Source: Chromatiales bacterium (ex Bugula neritina AB1) (lineage in GTDB: Bacteria > Pseudomonadota > Gammaproteobacteria > Granulosicoccales > Granulosicoccaceae). From it: a stretch of 44,096 nucleotides of DNA. This document shows positions 7,780-16,225 of this stretch, piece after piece. The stretch covers positions 1 through 44,096 of the forward strand of contig MDLA01000150.1 in NCBI GenBank assembly GCA_001730015.1, written 5' to 3'. Every line of letters starts with the position of its first letter. The stretch's first letter is position 1. A program made the position numbers and the translations under genes. The notes under the pieces were generated by a model that saw only the letters and a list, made by a program, of their open reading frames with translations, was not told the DNA's origin and did no database searches.

Positions 7780-8913
7780 TTACTCCAGCCAGCCGCTGTG
7801 TGTGCGGGTGGCGAAGGCACCAGGCAGTGAGACCTCCAGCAATTCCAGGTCAGCGGAAATCTCGGTGAAACGTGTTCTGGTGTTTGGCGGAATAACAAAC
7901 GCATCACCGGGTGCCAGCGAGCAGGCGGGTTCATCTTCAGCTTCGAGTGTGACTGAGCCTTCCATTAGAAAGGAAAATAGAATATCGCTGTCATGGCTGC
8001 ATATTGCCGCCGTATTTTGCGCTCCGGTCGCTTTATAGACTTGTACATTGGCAACACCGCCGGTGGCATCGAGTATGCCGGTGTCCCTTACTTCGAACCC
8101 ATCCAGCCTTGCTGCTTGCCAGCGCGCATTTTCAAGCTGATGATGGCAGAATCGCTGGCCACCAAAAATTCGTGAAGGGTTAAATTCAGCCGTAGGCAGT
8201 TCCATGTTGTGATCGATGGTGGTGATGTGCTCGGCCGGTACACCAATTTCTATGACTTCAAGATTATCGGACGATTCCAGCACCCGATGCCGAATCTCCG
8301 GTGGCTGAATTACACAATCACCGGCGTTTAGAATAAACGCCGGACCCTGATCTTCGTACACCAGCCGCACCCAGCCGCGATAACAGTAGATCAACTGGAA
8401 GCCGACCGTATGGTAGTGCACCATATCGGGTACCGGTCCGCCATCTGGAATGCGAATATGCGAGGCGATAATTTTTCCACCGAGCCGGTTCGGGATCAGA
8501 TCGCGGTAGTGCATGCCGGCGCGGCCGATTACCCAGGGCGCCTGATCGACCAGGCGGCGAACCACAAACGCATGCCGGGTAGGGGGCTGCTGCAGTGGCG
8601 GGTCAGCTTCTGCAAACTCGATAACCGTGCCATTGGGCGCAGTCAAGGGCTGATTATTCGTTTCAGCAGGTGGCAGATCGTGTCGGGCAAAACCAACCGG
8701 CGATGCGCGCAGCAGCCGTATTGTACCGGCCGGTTCACTGGCTCCCCGCTCTAGCCGCAGTCGCAATCCGTAGCCTGAAATCACCGCTACTGCCGGATCG
8801 TCCGCCGGAAAAATCTGATCGAGTCGGAATCCGAGCCTGCCGGTAAAAAACGGCAGGTCTTCTTTTAAGTCGTTGCTCGGCAGGCGAATTTCCGCTCTGA
8901 TGATATCGTCCAC
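7780..8913 (-). CDS. VOC (glyoxalase-like) + double cupin fusion protein, 377 aa
   Basis: Residues about 4-125 look like a VOC/glyoxalase half (AEIRLPSNDLKEDLPFFTGR, then LGFRLDQIFP). Residues about 135-240 form a first cupin with a metal-ligand pattern HYHTVGFQLIYCYRG ... AGDCVIQPPEIRHRV, and 260-370 a second with CSHDSDILFSFLMEG ... APGDAFVIPPNT, whose His set is reduced. Cupin/VOC proteins bind a metal and act as dioxygenases, isomerases or lyases; the substrate here is unknown. It is divergent from the TRAP genes by 240 bp and heads a likely operon with the aminotransferase. The start used is GTG 8913 with no visible ribosome site. The frame stays open about 50 further codons upstream without an ATG, GTG or TTG, so the true N-terminus is uncertain. 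Confidence 0.8.
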   Translation of the reverse strand: MDDIIRAEIRLPSNDLKEDLPFFTGRLGFRLDQIFPADDPAVAVISGYGLRLRLERGASEPAGTIRLLRASPVGFARHDLPPAETNNQPLTAPNGTVIEFAEADPPLQQPPTRHAFVVRRLVDQAPWVIGRAGMHYRDLIPNRLGGKIIASHIRIPDGGPVPDMVHYHTVGFQLIYCYRGWVRLVYEDQGPAFILNAGDCVIQPPEIRHRVLESSDNLEVIEIGVPAEHITTIDHNMELPTAEFNPSRIFGGQRFCHHQLENARWQAARLDGFEVRDTGILDATGGVANVQVYKATGAQNTAAICSHDSDILFSFLMEGSVTLEAEDEPACSLAPGDAFVIPPNTRTRFTEISADLELLEVSLPGAFATRTHSGWLE

Positions 8914-9153
8914 AACCGACGGGTTGTTATCTTCGGTGCTGATTTGTGTATCCTTTTGCCGGGCCGCGAGGCGATGCTGCCCGGGTGGTTTGTTGCGAAA
9001 ATCAAATTCTAACGGTTCGATTGCGTCAGTCAGTCGTGCGCAGATTCGGCTTGAAGCTGAATTGAATATACACTAGCCTGACAATCGGGCAAAACCGCCA
9101 GATTACAGTACAACCCTGCTTGCGCAACCGTGCAAAGCAACCGGAGGACGATC
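8914..9153. promoter_or_regulatory. Divergent control region between the bicupin and TRAP genes
   Basis: 240 bp separate the two start codons and must carry both promoters. No palindrome strong enough to name as an operator was found. The ribosome site for the TRAP gene, GGAGG at 9143-9147, lies 6 bases before its TTG start. Confidence 0.5.
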
Positions 9154-10170
9154 TTGAAAAAATTATTGACTATTCGCAAGGTGACATTGAGCGCGCTGGC
9201 TGTGGCAGCATTATCGCTGTCCTCGGGCGCGGTTCAGGCGGTAGATAAAGTCACTGCCGTTCACGCGTTCCCGCCATTTCTGGTATATACAAAAACATTC
9301 CTCGCCATGGTGGACGATATCAACAAGCGTGGTGAAGGCGTTGTTGAAATAAGCGTTCGCGGTGGCCCTGAAGCCATTGGCATGTTCGAGCAGCCGAATG
9401 CCGTACGCGATGGCGTGGTCGATATGGTCCACACGCCAGGCAGTTTCTACGGTGCTTCCGTGCCGGAAATAGATGCCATGGTGGCAGCGCGCAAAACCCC
9501 GATGGAAGTACGCGCCAACGGCGGCGCGGATCTCATGAACAAGGCACATCAGCAGCGCTTTAATGTGCATCACCTCGGTTGGATTGACGGCGGTGTACAG
9601 TTTCACATCTACAATGCTCAGCCGTTTAAATTCGGCGATGACGGCGTGGTCGATTTAACCGGAGTCAAACTGCGCGACAACCCGATCTACCACGCTTTCT
9701 TTGAAGCGCTTAATGCAACAACCGCGTCAATGCCATCGACTGAAGTTTATGCTGCTCTGGAAAAAGGTGTGGTTGACGCCAGTGCCTGGACCTCTATTGG
9801 CCTGATGGATCTGAAATGGGATAAGTTCGTTAAATACCGTATAGATCCGGCGTTTTATAACACCGATATCGGCGTAATCTTCAACCGTGACAGCTGGGAC
9901 GCCTTGTCACCCGAATCGCAGAAATTAATCTCTGAAGTGGTAATTGAATGGGAGGAAAAATCGTGGAACGACCGGCAGGCAGATGTTGTAGCAGATGCAG
10001 CTGAACTGCAGAAGCGCGGTATGGAGTTCGTCTCGATGTCTGAAGAGGCTTCGGCCAGATATCTGCAAATGGCCGATGACGCTTCCTGGGCCCGTATGAA
10101 AGGCCGGCTGGATAAAATGGGTGGCGACAACGCGTACGACGAATTGCGCTCGCTCTATTACGGCGATTAA
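9154..10170 (+). CDS. dctP: TRAP transporter periplasmic substrate-binding protein (DctP family), 338 aa
   Basis: High-affinity periplasmic receptor of a TRAP transporter, typically for an organic acid. A signal peptide MKKLLTIRKVTLSALAVAAL ends GAVQA before VDKV. Family features are VRGGPEAIGMFEQPNAVRDG, the GVKLRDNP segment holding the Arg that usually salt-bridges the ligand carboxylate, and the VYAALEKGVVDASAWT segment. The start is TTG 9154, because GGAGG lies 6 bases upstream and it yields a normal signal peptide; the open frame extends to a GTG at 9130 that lies upstream of that ribosome site. It is first in the order P-Q-M, and the permease genes follow on the same strand. Confidence 0.93.
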   Translation: MKKLLTIRKVTLSALAVAALSLSSGAVQAVDKVTAVHAFPPFLVYTKTFLAMVDDINKRGEGVVEISVRGGPEAIGMFEQPNAVRDGVVDMVHTPGSFYGASVPEIDAMVAARKTPMEVRANGGADLMNKAHQQRFNVHHLGWIDGGVQFHIYNAQPFKFGDDGVVDLTGVKLRDNPIYHAFFEALNATTASMPSTEVYAALEKGVVDASAWTSIGLMDLKWDKFVKYRIDPAFYNTDIGVIFNRDSWDALSPESQKLISEVVIEWEEKSWNDRQADVVADAAELQKRGMEFVSMSEEASARYLQMADDASWARMKGRLDKMGGDNAYDELRSLYYGD

Positions 10171-10319
10171 CCTTGCCAGGCTTCCCGGGCAGGTTCCTGC
10201 CAATGCCATCCTGCCAAGGACAGGCCAGCCCGGGAATAAATGATCAACAGCGGTGTAGTCACTGCTGTTCAATGCGCGCTTCCGCTGCCCCTTTACTTTC
10301 ACGGCCAGACTCCGTTCCA

Positions 10320-10358
10320 GATGCGATTGCCCGATGCGACTGCCCGATGCGACTGATT
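10320..10358 (+). repeat. Three tandem copies of a 13-bp unit at the dctQ start
   Basis: Copies at 10320-10332, 10333-10345 and 10346-10358 of a GATGCGAYTGCCC unit, the last diverging in its final three bases. Each carries an ATG and, because 13 is not a multiple of three, each ATG is in a different frame; the third is the dctQ start. No Shine-Dalgarno sequence is visible upstream. Confidence 0.8.
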
Positions 10359-10841
10359 GATAAAATATGCGATCTGCTGGCCGTTCTGGCGGGCATTTAT
10401 CTTGTCGCCATTATGTTTGCCATTGTCTACCAGGCAACCGTGCGTTCCCTCGGATTCTCCGGATCATCTCATGTGTTCACTTTTTCAGAGTACGGGCTGC
10501 TCTATATTGTCATGGCAGCATCTCCGTGGCTGGTACGGCTGAAAGGCCATGTCTATATCGAAATGCTAACCGCTGCACTGCCTGCATCAATAGCTCCGAC
10601 GTTTTCAAGGGTGGTCACGGTACTGTGTGTGATTATCTGTCTGATGCTGGTCTGGTATACCGGGGAGGCTACCCTTAAGGCCTATAACCGGAACGATTTT
10701 GACATGCGGTCGCTCGATATGCCGAAATGGCTGTTGCTGGTTACCATGCCCGTGTGCTTTTCACTCATGGCGTGTCAGTTTATGCGTTTTGTTTTCGGCA
10801 AAGACACCCTGCACACCGGTGAAGCCGGAGTACATGAGTGA
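10347..10841 (+). CDS. dctQ: TRAP transporter small permease (DctQ family), 164 aa
   Basis: Four hydrophobic segments: about residues 8-30 (LLAVLAGIYLVAIMFAIVYQ), 48-62, 85-105 (VVTVLCVIICLMLVWYTG) and 128-145, the usual DctQ topology of four helices. The conserved region EYGLLYIVMAASPWLVRLKG with following HVYIEML is characteristic of the family. ATG 10347 is chosen because it gives the expected short N-terminus; the frame is open back to 10173 but that part is not membrane-like. The gene begins 176 bp after dctP, a longer gap than usual, filled by the 13-bp repeats and a GC-rich spacer. Confidence 0.9.
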   Translation: MRLIDKICDLLAVLAGIYLVAIMFAIVYQATVRSLGFSGSSHVFTFSEYGLLYIVMAASPWLVRLKGHVYIEMLTAALPASIAPTFSRVVTVLCVIICLMLVWYTGEATLKAYNRNDFDMRSLDMPKWLLLVTMPVCFSLMACQFMRFVFGKDTLHTGEAGVHE

Positions 10842-10907
10842 TCAACTGCTGTCACTACACTATTCCGGCGAGCTACAGCACTCGATTTTATAGAACATGA
10901 CTCTCTG

Positions 10908-12245
10908 ATGGAATGGTATAGCGCACTCGGCTTTCTCCTTGGCATGGTGTTGTTTTTCATGTTTATCGGCGTGCCGGTAGCACTGGCGTTTCTCGCGGCC
11001 AATATGGTCGGGGCAGCGTGGTTTATGGGAGGCAATGGCGATCTGTTCACACAGATGTCACGCGGCATAGGGCAGCTGGCCAATAACGCCGTTCCAACCG
11101 TCACCACATTCAATTTAATGCCGGTGCCTATGTTTTTACTGATGGGGGAAATATTCTTTTTTACAGGCCTTGCCAATCGCATGTTTGGTGCGATAGACAA
11201 ATTAATGGGCCGTATTCCGGGTCGCTTGTCGTTTGTAACCGTTGCCGGTGGAACCGCTTTTGCCACCTTGTCTGGTTCATCTATGGGGTCCACCGCATTG
11301 CTTGGCTCGCTGATGGTGCCGGAAATGCAGAAACGCGGCTACAAGAAGCACATGGCAATCGGCCCGATTCTGGGTACTGGCGGGCTCGCCATGCTGATCC
11401 CGCCATCTGCTCTGGCCGTGTTACTGGCAACGCTTGCTAACCTCGACGTAGGTCAGTTGCTAATTGCCGGTATTGTCCCCGGGCTGATACTGGCCTGTTT
11501 TTATGCGATCCTGATTCTGATCATGTGCCTGCTCGACCCGACTGCAGCGCCGGCCTATGAGGTGGAGAGCATTAGCTGGGGCAGGCGTTTTAAATTATTT
11601 ATCTCCGATGTACTGCCAATGATGTCTATTGTTATCGGTGTCATTCTATTAATTATGAAAGGGCTGGCAACGCCATCGGAATCTGCCGCGTTCGGGTGTC
11701 TGGGGGTGTTGCTGCTTGCTGCTATTTATAGAAAACTCACCGTCAGCAATATTATTGCCTCGGTAAAAGGCGCGCTGCGTGTCACCGTAATGGCTTTGCT
11801 GATCATATTCGGTTCGGCCACTTTCTCCTCTCTGCTGGCATTCTCCGGTGCCAGTGCGGGCCTGATCAACTGGGCTACCGGGTTTGATCTGGCACCGGTT
11901 GTTATGCTGCTTGTGATGTTTGGCATTCTGCTGGTGCTCGGTATGTTTATGGACCAGCTTTCCATGATGCTGCTCACCGTGCCGATATTTTTTCCGCTTG
12001 CGCAAACGCTCGATTTCAACCTGATCTGGTTCGGTGTTATTACCTTGCTGGCACTGGAAATCAGCTTTACCACGCCGCCTTTCGGGTTGCTGCTATTCGT
12101 TATGAAAGGCGTATCGGCACCAGGCACCACCATGCGTGATATCTACGTTGCGGCGCTGCCGTTTATGGCCTGTGCAATTCTCCTGGTTGGGCTGCTGATC
12201 ATCTGGCCGGGCATTGCGCTATGGCTGCCGGGTCTGGGCAGGTAG
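10908..12245 (+). CDS. dctM: TRAP transporter large permease (DctM family), 445 aa
   Basis: Integral membrane protein with about 11-12 hydrophobic segments, matching DctM, the Na+-coupled transport subunit. Recognisable stretches: FIGVPVALAFLAANMVG, PVPMFLLMGEIFFFTGLA, GTAFATLSGSSMGSTALLGS, LGTGGLAMLIPPSALAVLLA, FMDQLSMMLLTVPIFFPLA and LEISFTTPPFGLLLFVMKGV. Length is normal. ATG 10908 is 66 bp after the dctQ stop. With dctP and dctQ it completes a tripartite importer whose substrate is probably a carboxylate; the neighbouring catabolic genes are the best clue to which one. Confidence 0.96.
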   Translation: MEWYSALGFLLGMVLFFMFIGVPVALAFLAANMVGAAWFMGGNGDLFTQMSRGIGQLANNAVPTVTTFNLMPVPMFLLMGEIFFFTGLANRMFGAIDKLMGRIPGRLSFVTVAGGTAFATLSGSSMGSTALLGSLMVPEMQKRGYKKHMAIGPILGTGGLAMLIPPSALAVLLATLANLDVGQLLIAGIVPGLILACFYAILILIMCLLDPTAAPAYEVESISWGRRFKLFISDVLPMMSIVIGVILLIMKGLATPSESAAFGCLGVLLLAAIYRKLTVSNIIASVKGALRVTVMALLIIFGSATFSSLLAFSGASAGLINWATGFDLAPVVMLLVMFGILLVLGMFMDQLSMMLLTVPIFFPLAQTLDFNLIWFGVITLLALEISFTTPPFGLLLFVMKGVSAPGTTMRDIYVAALPFMACAILLVGLLIIWPGIALWLPGLGR

Positions 12246-12346
12246 AATAGAAAATTTGAGGCCATGCCGCTTGGCAACGCGTTGTGCTGGCGGGTTGTAA
12301 CTTGTTATCCGGGTTTTGTAGCAGGAATCTATAGAGGAATACCCCC

Positions 12347-13120
12347 ATGAAAATCTGGTACCAGAGCTACGTTGATGCAGAGCATGGTCAATCCTACTGG
12401 GATGCATTGCAACTGCACCTCGATTCCATTATCGACCCCGGCACTCAGGTCGATATAAAAGGCATCACCCCACACGATTCCTACGCCCATCCGATTGTTG
12501 AATTTCGCTGCGCCCGCGAAGTTATCTGCAACGCAGTAAAGGCAGAGCAGCAAGGCTACGATGCATTTGTTGTAGGGCACTTTCAGGATGCAGGCTTATA
12601 CGAAGCCAGATCAGTCGTCGATATACCGGTGCTCGGGCTTGGTGAATCATCGATGCTCTATGCCTGCCAGCTCGGGCAGCGCATAGGTATTGTAACTATC
12701 AACCCGCGCTATATATCGTGGTTTCACCAGCAGATTGTAAAATACGGATTATCAGACCGGGTTACCGGAGTACATGCCATGACGTTTCAGCCCGGGCAGA
12801 TACTGGATGCGTTTGGTAATGACAGCAAGCTTCGTACGGTCGAAGCGCTTTTTGAAGAGCAGGCGATACCGCTGGTAGAGCAGCAGATTGATGTGCTCAT
12901 TCCCGGAGGCGGAATTCCAATGCTGTTGTTCTCACAGATTCAGCAGCACAATGTAGGCGGTGCGCCCGTTATCAATGGTATTCCGATCGTTGTAAAAATG
13001 GCCGAAATGGCGGTGAAGCTCAAGCAGACCACCGGGCTCGGGGTAAGCCGGGTGTCAGACTATAAAAAACCGCCAGCCGACGTACTGCATGAGTTCATAA
13101 CCCACCCGAAAGGGTTGTAG
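12347..13120 (+). CDS. Asp/Glu/hydantoin racemase-fold protein lacking both catalytic cysteines, 257 aa
   Basis: Overall similarity to the Asp/Glu/hydantoin racemase superfamily: YDAFVVGHFQDAGLYEAR, PVLGLGESSMLYACQLG, RIGIVTINPRY and DVLIPGGGIPMLLF. The superfamily uses two Cys, in motifs like ACFGDPG and GCAG. Here the first position is His78 (GHFQDAG) and the second is Gly (PGGG, residues 186-189). Classical two-base racemisation is therefore unlikely; it may act as an isomerase or lyase by another route, or only bind a ligand. I have the impression that such Cys-less members form a subfamily, but could not check. A run of A/G-rich bases (AGAGGAA) precedes the ATG. The isochorismatase-fold gene starts 3 bp after its stop. 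Confidence 0.8.
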   Translation: MKIWYQSYVDAEHGQSYWDALQLHLDSIIDPGTQVDIKGITPHDSYAHPIVEFRCAREVICNAVKAEQQGYDAFVVGHFQDAGLYEARSVVDIPVLGLGESSMLYACQLGQRIGIVTINPRYISWFHQQIVKYGLSDRVTGVHAMTFQPGQILDAFGNDSKLRTVEALFEEQAIPLVEQQIDVLIPGGGIPMLLFSQIQQHNVGGAPVINGIPIVVKMAEMAVKLKQTTGLGVSRVSDYKKPPADVLHEFITHPKGL

Positions 13121-13123
13121 TGC

Positions 13124-13759
13124 ATGGATAACTCGCTTTATCGTGCCGATCAAACCGCCTTGCTGATTGTCGATCTGCAAAATGATTTTCTCCATCGGGA
13201 CGGTGCCTATGGCAGAGCGGGGCAGAGCAGTGAAGCTATAGCAATGCTGCCGCAAGCAGTACTACCGGTTGCCAATGCATTGCGTGCTGCAGGCGGTTGG
13301 GTAGTCTCTACGCAATTTACCCTGGTGCCGGGCAAGGGCGGTGAACCCTTTATAGCGCCCCACCTGAAAAAACTTCGTCCATTTCTGGGTAAAGGAGATT
13401 TTGCGCCCGGCCAGTGGGGCCACCAGCTGGTCGATATTCTGCAGCCCGCTGATATCACCGTAGAGAAAGTCGCGTATTCTGCGTTTTTTCAGACGAGAAT
13501 GGAATTTGTGCTGAAAAAAGCGGGAATCCGGCAACTGTATGTCTGTGGCATTGTGACCAACGGTGGTGTTGCCTCAACAGTGCGGTCAGCGCACGTCAGA
13601 GATTTTGCGGTTACTGTTCTAAGCGATGGCTGCGCAGCATTTTCGGAAACCGCTCACGCCAATGCCATAGCCGATATGGGCGGTATCGCGACAATTGCCA
13701 CCTGCGCAGAAGCTGTGCTCTTACCCGGTGTAAGTTACAGCCTGTCTGAAAATGAATAA
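13124..13759 (+). CDS. Isochorismatase-fold hydrolase with Gly at the nucleophile position, 211 aa
   Basis: Isochorismatase/cysteine-hydrolase fold. Asp17 in LLIVDLQNDFL and Lys115 in VEKVAYSAFFQTR are in place. The third catalytic position, Cys in the usual TDVCVxxT motif, reads TNGGVAST (Thr145 to Thr152), giving Gly148; Cys141 is nearby but outside the motif. True isochorismatases such as EntB and PhzD also lack this Cys and hydrolyse a vinyl ether, whereas the amidases need it. This protein therefore may not be an amidase. Its start is 3 bp after the racemase-fold gene, so the two are almost certainly cotranscribed and probably act on successive intermediates of one TRAP-imported compound (inference). 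Confidence 0.85.
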   Translation: MDNSLYRADQTALLIVDLQNDFLHRDGAYGRAGQSSEAIAMLPQAVLPVANALRAAGGWVVSTQFTLVPGKGGEPFIAPHLKKLRPFLGKGDFAPGQWGHQLVDILQPADITVEKVAYSAFFQTRMEFVLKKAGIRQLYVCGIVTNGGVASTVRSAHVRDFAVTVLSDGCAAFSETAHANAIADMGGIATIATCAEAVLLPGVSYSLSENE

Positions 13760-13900
13760 ACCACAGCGAAGGTGTTCTTTTATCCGGCTATTGCAATCAG
13801 TTTTGTTGAACAGGATTAACTATTCGCCTGAATCGATCGCACTATCTGCATCAGAACTTCATTCCCTCGGCACGCCCGCCATCGTCAGACAGGCGGTTAT

Positions 13901-15313
13901 ATGACAACAACAATCGCAGCCGAAGGTCTGGACTTTGATCTGAGCACTCGCTGTGTGGTTGTTGGTGCCGGAGCCTGTGGTTTGATTGCCGCACTAACGC
14001 TTGCGGACGCCAATATAGAAGCACTGGTTCTGGAACGAGACTCCGCACCCACAGGTTCTACTTCTATGTCATCCGGTTTTATACCGGCAGCCGGTAGCCG
14101 ATTACAGCAGTCGTATGGAATCGAAGACAGCGCAGTTCAATTTGCAGCAGATTTAAACCGCAAAGCCAACAGCGAAGCGGATCCCGACATCGTTCGAACT
14201 GTAAGCGAGCACAGTGGCAAAGTTCTGGACTGGCTTGAAAAATCACATGGCCTTGAATGGGTTCTATTGCAGGACTTCCTTTATCCCGGGCATACCGCTC
14301 ATCGAATGCATGCAGTACCCGAGAAAACCGGAGCCGGATTGCATAGCCGTTTGCTGGCGGCGTGTGAACGGGCATCTGTAACTATAGCAACCGGCGCACG
14401 CGTTGATGCACTGGTGATCAAGGAAGCAAATGGTATCCCCGTTGTGAGCGGAGTGCGAGTTGTGCGACCGGATGGCAGTATCGAGCACATCCGCACTTCA
14501 GCGGTCATACTTGCCTGCAACGGCTATGGCGCAAATCCCCAGCTGATGGAGCGCTTTATTCCCGCGATGGCTGGAGCACATTATCATGGTCACGCCGGTA
14601 ATACCGGTGATGCCGTGCTCTGGGGTGAAGCGCTCGAAGTCCCTTTAATTCATACCGGAGCCTATCAGGGGCATGGCTCGCTGGCACACGGATACAATAT
14701 ATTGATTACCTGGGCGCTGATGATGGAAGGCGGCATTCAGGTCAATAGCGAAGGCAACAGATTTTCCAATGAGCACACAGGCTATTCCGAGCAGGCTGTT
14801 CATGTATTGCGGCAACCGGGCGGTCATGCCTACAATGTATACGACCAGAGGCTACATGAGCTTGGCTTGTCTTTTCCCGATTATAAAGAAGCATTTGATG
14901 CGGGAGCCGTCAAGGAAGCGGACACCATAGAGCAGCTCGCTCTAAATCTATCGGTACCCGGACAGAACCTGGCTGCAACGCTCGACGAAGTAACGAGTTT
15001 ATCGATCGCAAACGATACTGATCAGTTCGGCCGTCAGTTCAAGGCGGAGCAGGCTCTGTATAAACCCTGGTATTCGATCAAGGTTGCACCTGCTGTATTC
15101 CATACGCAGGGCGGACTGCAGATCGATACGGGAGGCAGAGTTCAGCACAAGAGCGGCAATTCGGTTCCCGGCTTGTACGCGGCAGGTGGCGCGGCTTGTG
15201 GTGTATCCGGTGCGACGGTTGCGGGGTATCTTTCCGGCAATGGATTGCTCACAGCGGTGGCTTTTGGGAATATTGCAGCCGCTACTGCTATCGATGAGCT
15301 AGCACCCGCTTGA
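13901..15313 (+). CDS. FAD_binding_2 flavoprotein (fumarate reductase/ketosteroid dehydrogenase-like), 470 aa
   Basis: N-terminal Rossmann dinucleotide motif VVVGAGACGLIAALTLADA (about residues 18-36), with LVLERDSAPTGSTSMSSG matching the flavin-contact region of fumarate-reductase/KstD/tricarballylate-dehydrogenase flavoproteins. The C-terminal FAD loop reads GLYAAGGAACGVSGATVAGY. Family members oxidise or reduce a C-C bond next to a carboxylate or ketone, often with a separate electron partner. No signal peptide is seen, so it is probably cytoplasmic. The start is ATG 13901, with a weak AGGCGG upstream. It lies 141 bp after the isochorismatase-fold gene and probably belongs to the same catabolic unit. 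Confidence 0.9.
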   Translation: MTTTIAAEGLDFDLSTRCVVVGAGACGLIAALTLADANIEALVLERDSAPTGSTSMSSGFIPAAGSRLQQSYGIEDSAVQFAADLNRKANSEADPDIVRTVSEHSGKVLDWLEKSHGLEWVLLQDFLYPGHTAHRMHAVPEKTGAGLHSRLLAACERASVTIATGARVDALVIKEANGIPVVSGVRVVRPDGSIEHIRTSAVILACNGYGANPQLMERFIPAMAGAHYHGHAGNTGDAVLWGEALEVPLIHTGAYQGHGSLAHGYNILITWALMMEGGIQVNSEGNRFSNEHTGYSEQAVHVLRQPGGHAYNVYDQRLHELGLSFPDYKEAFDAGAVKEADTIEQLALNLSVPGQNLAATLDEVTSLSIANDTDQFGRQFKAEQALYKPWYSIKVAPAVFHTQGGLQIDTGGRVQHKSGNSVPGLYAAGGAACGVSGATVAGYLSGNGLLTAVAFGNIAAATAIDELAPA

Positions 15314-15377
15314 TTGCGCTAACGAGCTGGAGCTGTACAGAAACAGTTCTGACAACAAGGTACAGGCTGATACAGCT

Positions 15378-16205
15378 ATGAACCTGATTAAGCCCGCTTT
15401 AGCGCATTGGCAGGGTCGAAATGACCTTTTGCTTACCCTGCTGATTACCGTGTTGGGTCTTCGCTTGCTGACGGGTTTTCTACAGGGTTACCTGCCATCT
15501 TCGGTTTTACCGACATGGCTGGTATTCAGTGTACTGCTTCTGGTATGGCAGGTGGTCGGAGCGCTCCGCGCGGGTGATCTGTATCTAAAGGTTCGCGGTG
15601 GTATGGTGCTGTACTGGTGCACTATTGCCATCGTCGTCATTGCTGCATTACTCACTACTCTGCAATTTCTAGACGGACTAAGCCGTATATACCCGCCGGA
15701 AGCAGAGCCTGTCGCAGAGGTTAAGCCGCTGGAGATCAGTGCTGATGCTAAAACCCTGTATCTGAATGGTGAATTGAGCTGGAGCTTGCGTCAGTCATTT
15801 CTGCAAACGCTTCAGGAGCATACCGCTGTAGAGACAGTGCAGATACACAGCGATGGCGGCCTGGTGTTTGTCGGTCGCGCACTTGCGCTGACAATCAAAG
15901 AGCTCAAGCTGAATACCCGTATAGAAAAGCGCTGTCTATCTGCCTGTACCATCGTTTTTATGGCGGGTAGCAAGCGCACCATGGCTGCACAAAGTGAGCT
16001 GGGTTTTCATCAGTACGCACTCAGCTATGCGAACACAAGCCCCGGCGTTTCGCCTGCTGAAGAACAGCAGGTTGATCGGGAAATGTTCCGGGCCCAAGGG
16101 GTGTCAGAGGTGTTTCTGCAGCAAATTTTTGAAGCTAAGCCTGAAAAAATGGCCTTTTTCACAAAAGACCGGCTCGACGGAACCGGTGTGCTTACTGAAG
16201 AGTAG
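15378..16205 (+). CDS. Membrane-anchored ClpP-fold (COG3904-like) protein, 275 aa
   Basis: Three hydrophobic segments (about residues 18-38, 46-62 and 76-98) followed by a soluble domain from about residue 115 with a ClpP/crotonase-like pattern: VQIHSDGGLVFVGRALALTI, then CLSACTIVFMAGSKRTM, then SELGFHQYALS. In this predicted periplasmic ClpP-like group the Ser in the SACT segment and the His in GFHQ are candidate catalytic residues. The function is unknown. It follows the flavoprotein by 64 bp on the same strand and is convergent with the gamma-glutamyltransferase, 20 bp away. It may belong to the catabolic operon only by position. Confidence 0.8.
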   Translation: MNLIKPALAHWQGRNDLLLTLLITVLGLRLLTGFLQGYLPSSVLPTWLVFSVLLLVWQVVGALRAGDLYLKVRGGMVLYWCTIAIVVIAALLTTLQFLDGLSRIYPPEAEPVAEVKPLEISADAKTLYLNGELSWSLRQSFLQTLQEHTAVETVQIHSDGGLVFVGRALALTIKELKLNTRIEKRCLSACTIVFMAGSKRTMAAQSELGFHQYALSYANTSPGVSPAEEQQVDREMFRAQGVSEVFLQQIFEAKPEKMAFFTKDRLDGTGVLTEE

Positions 16206-16225
16206 AGTTTTGCAGCGAGTATCGC

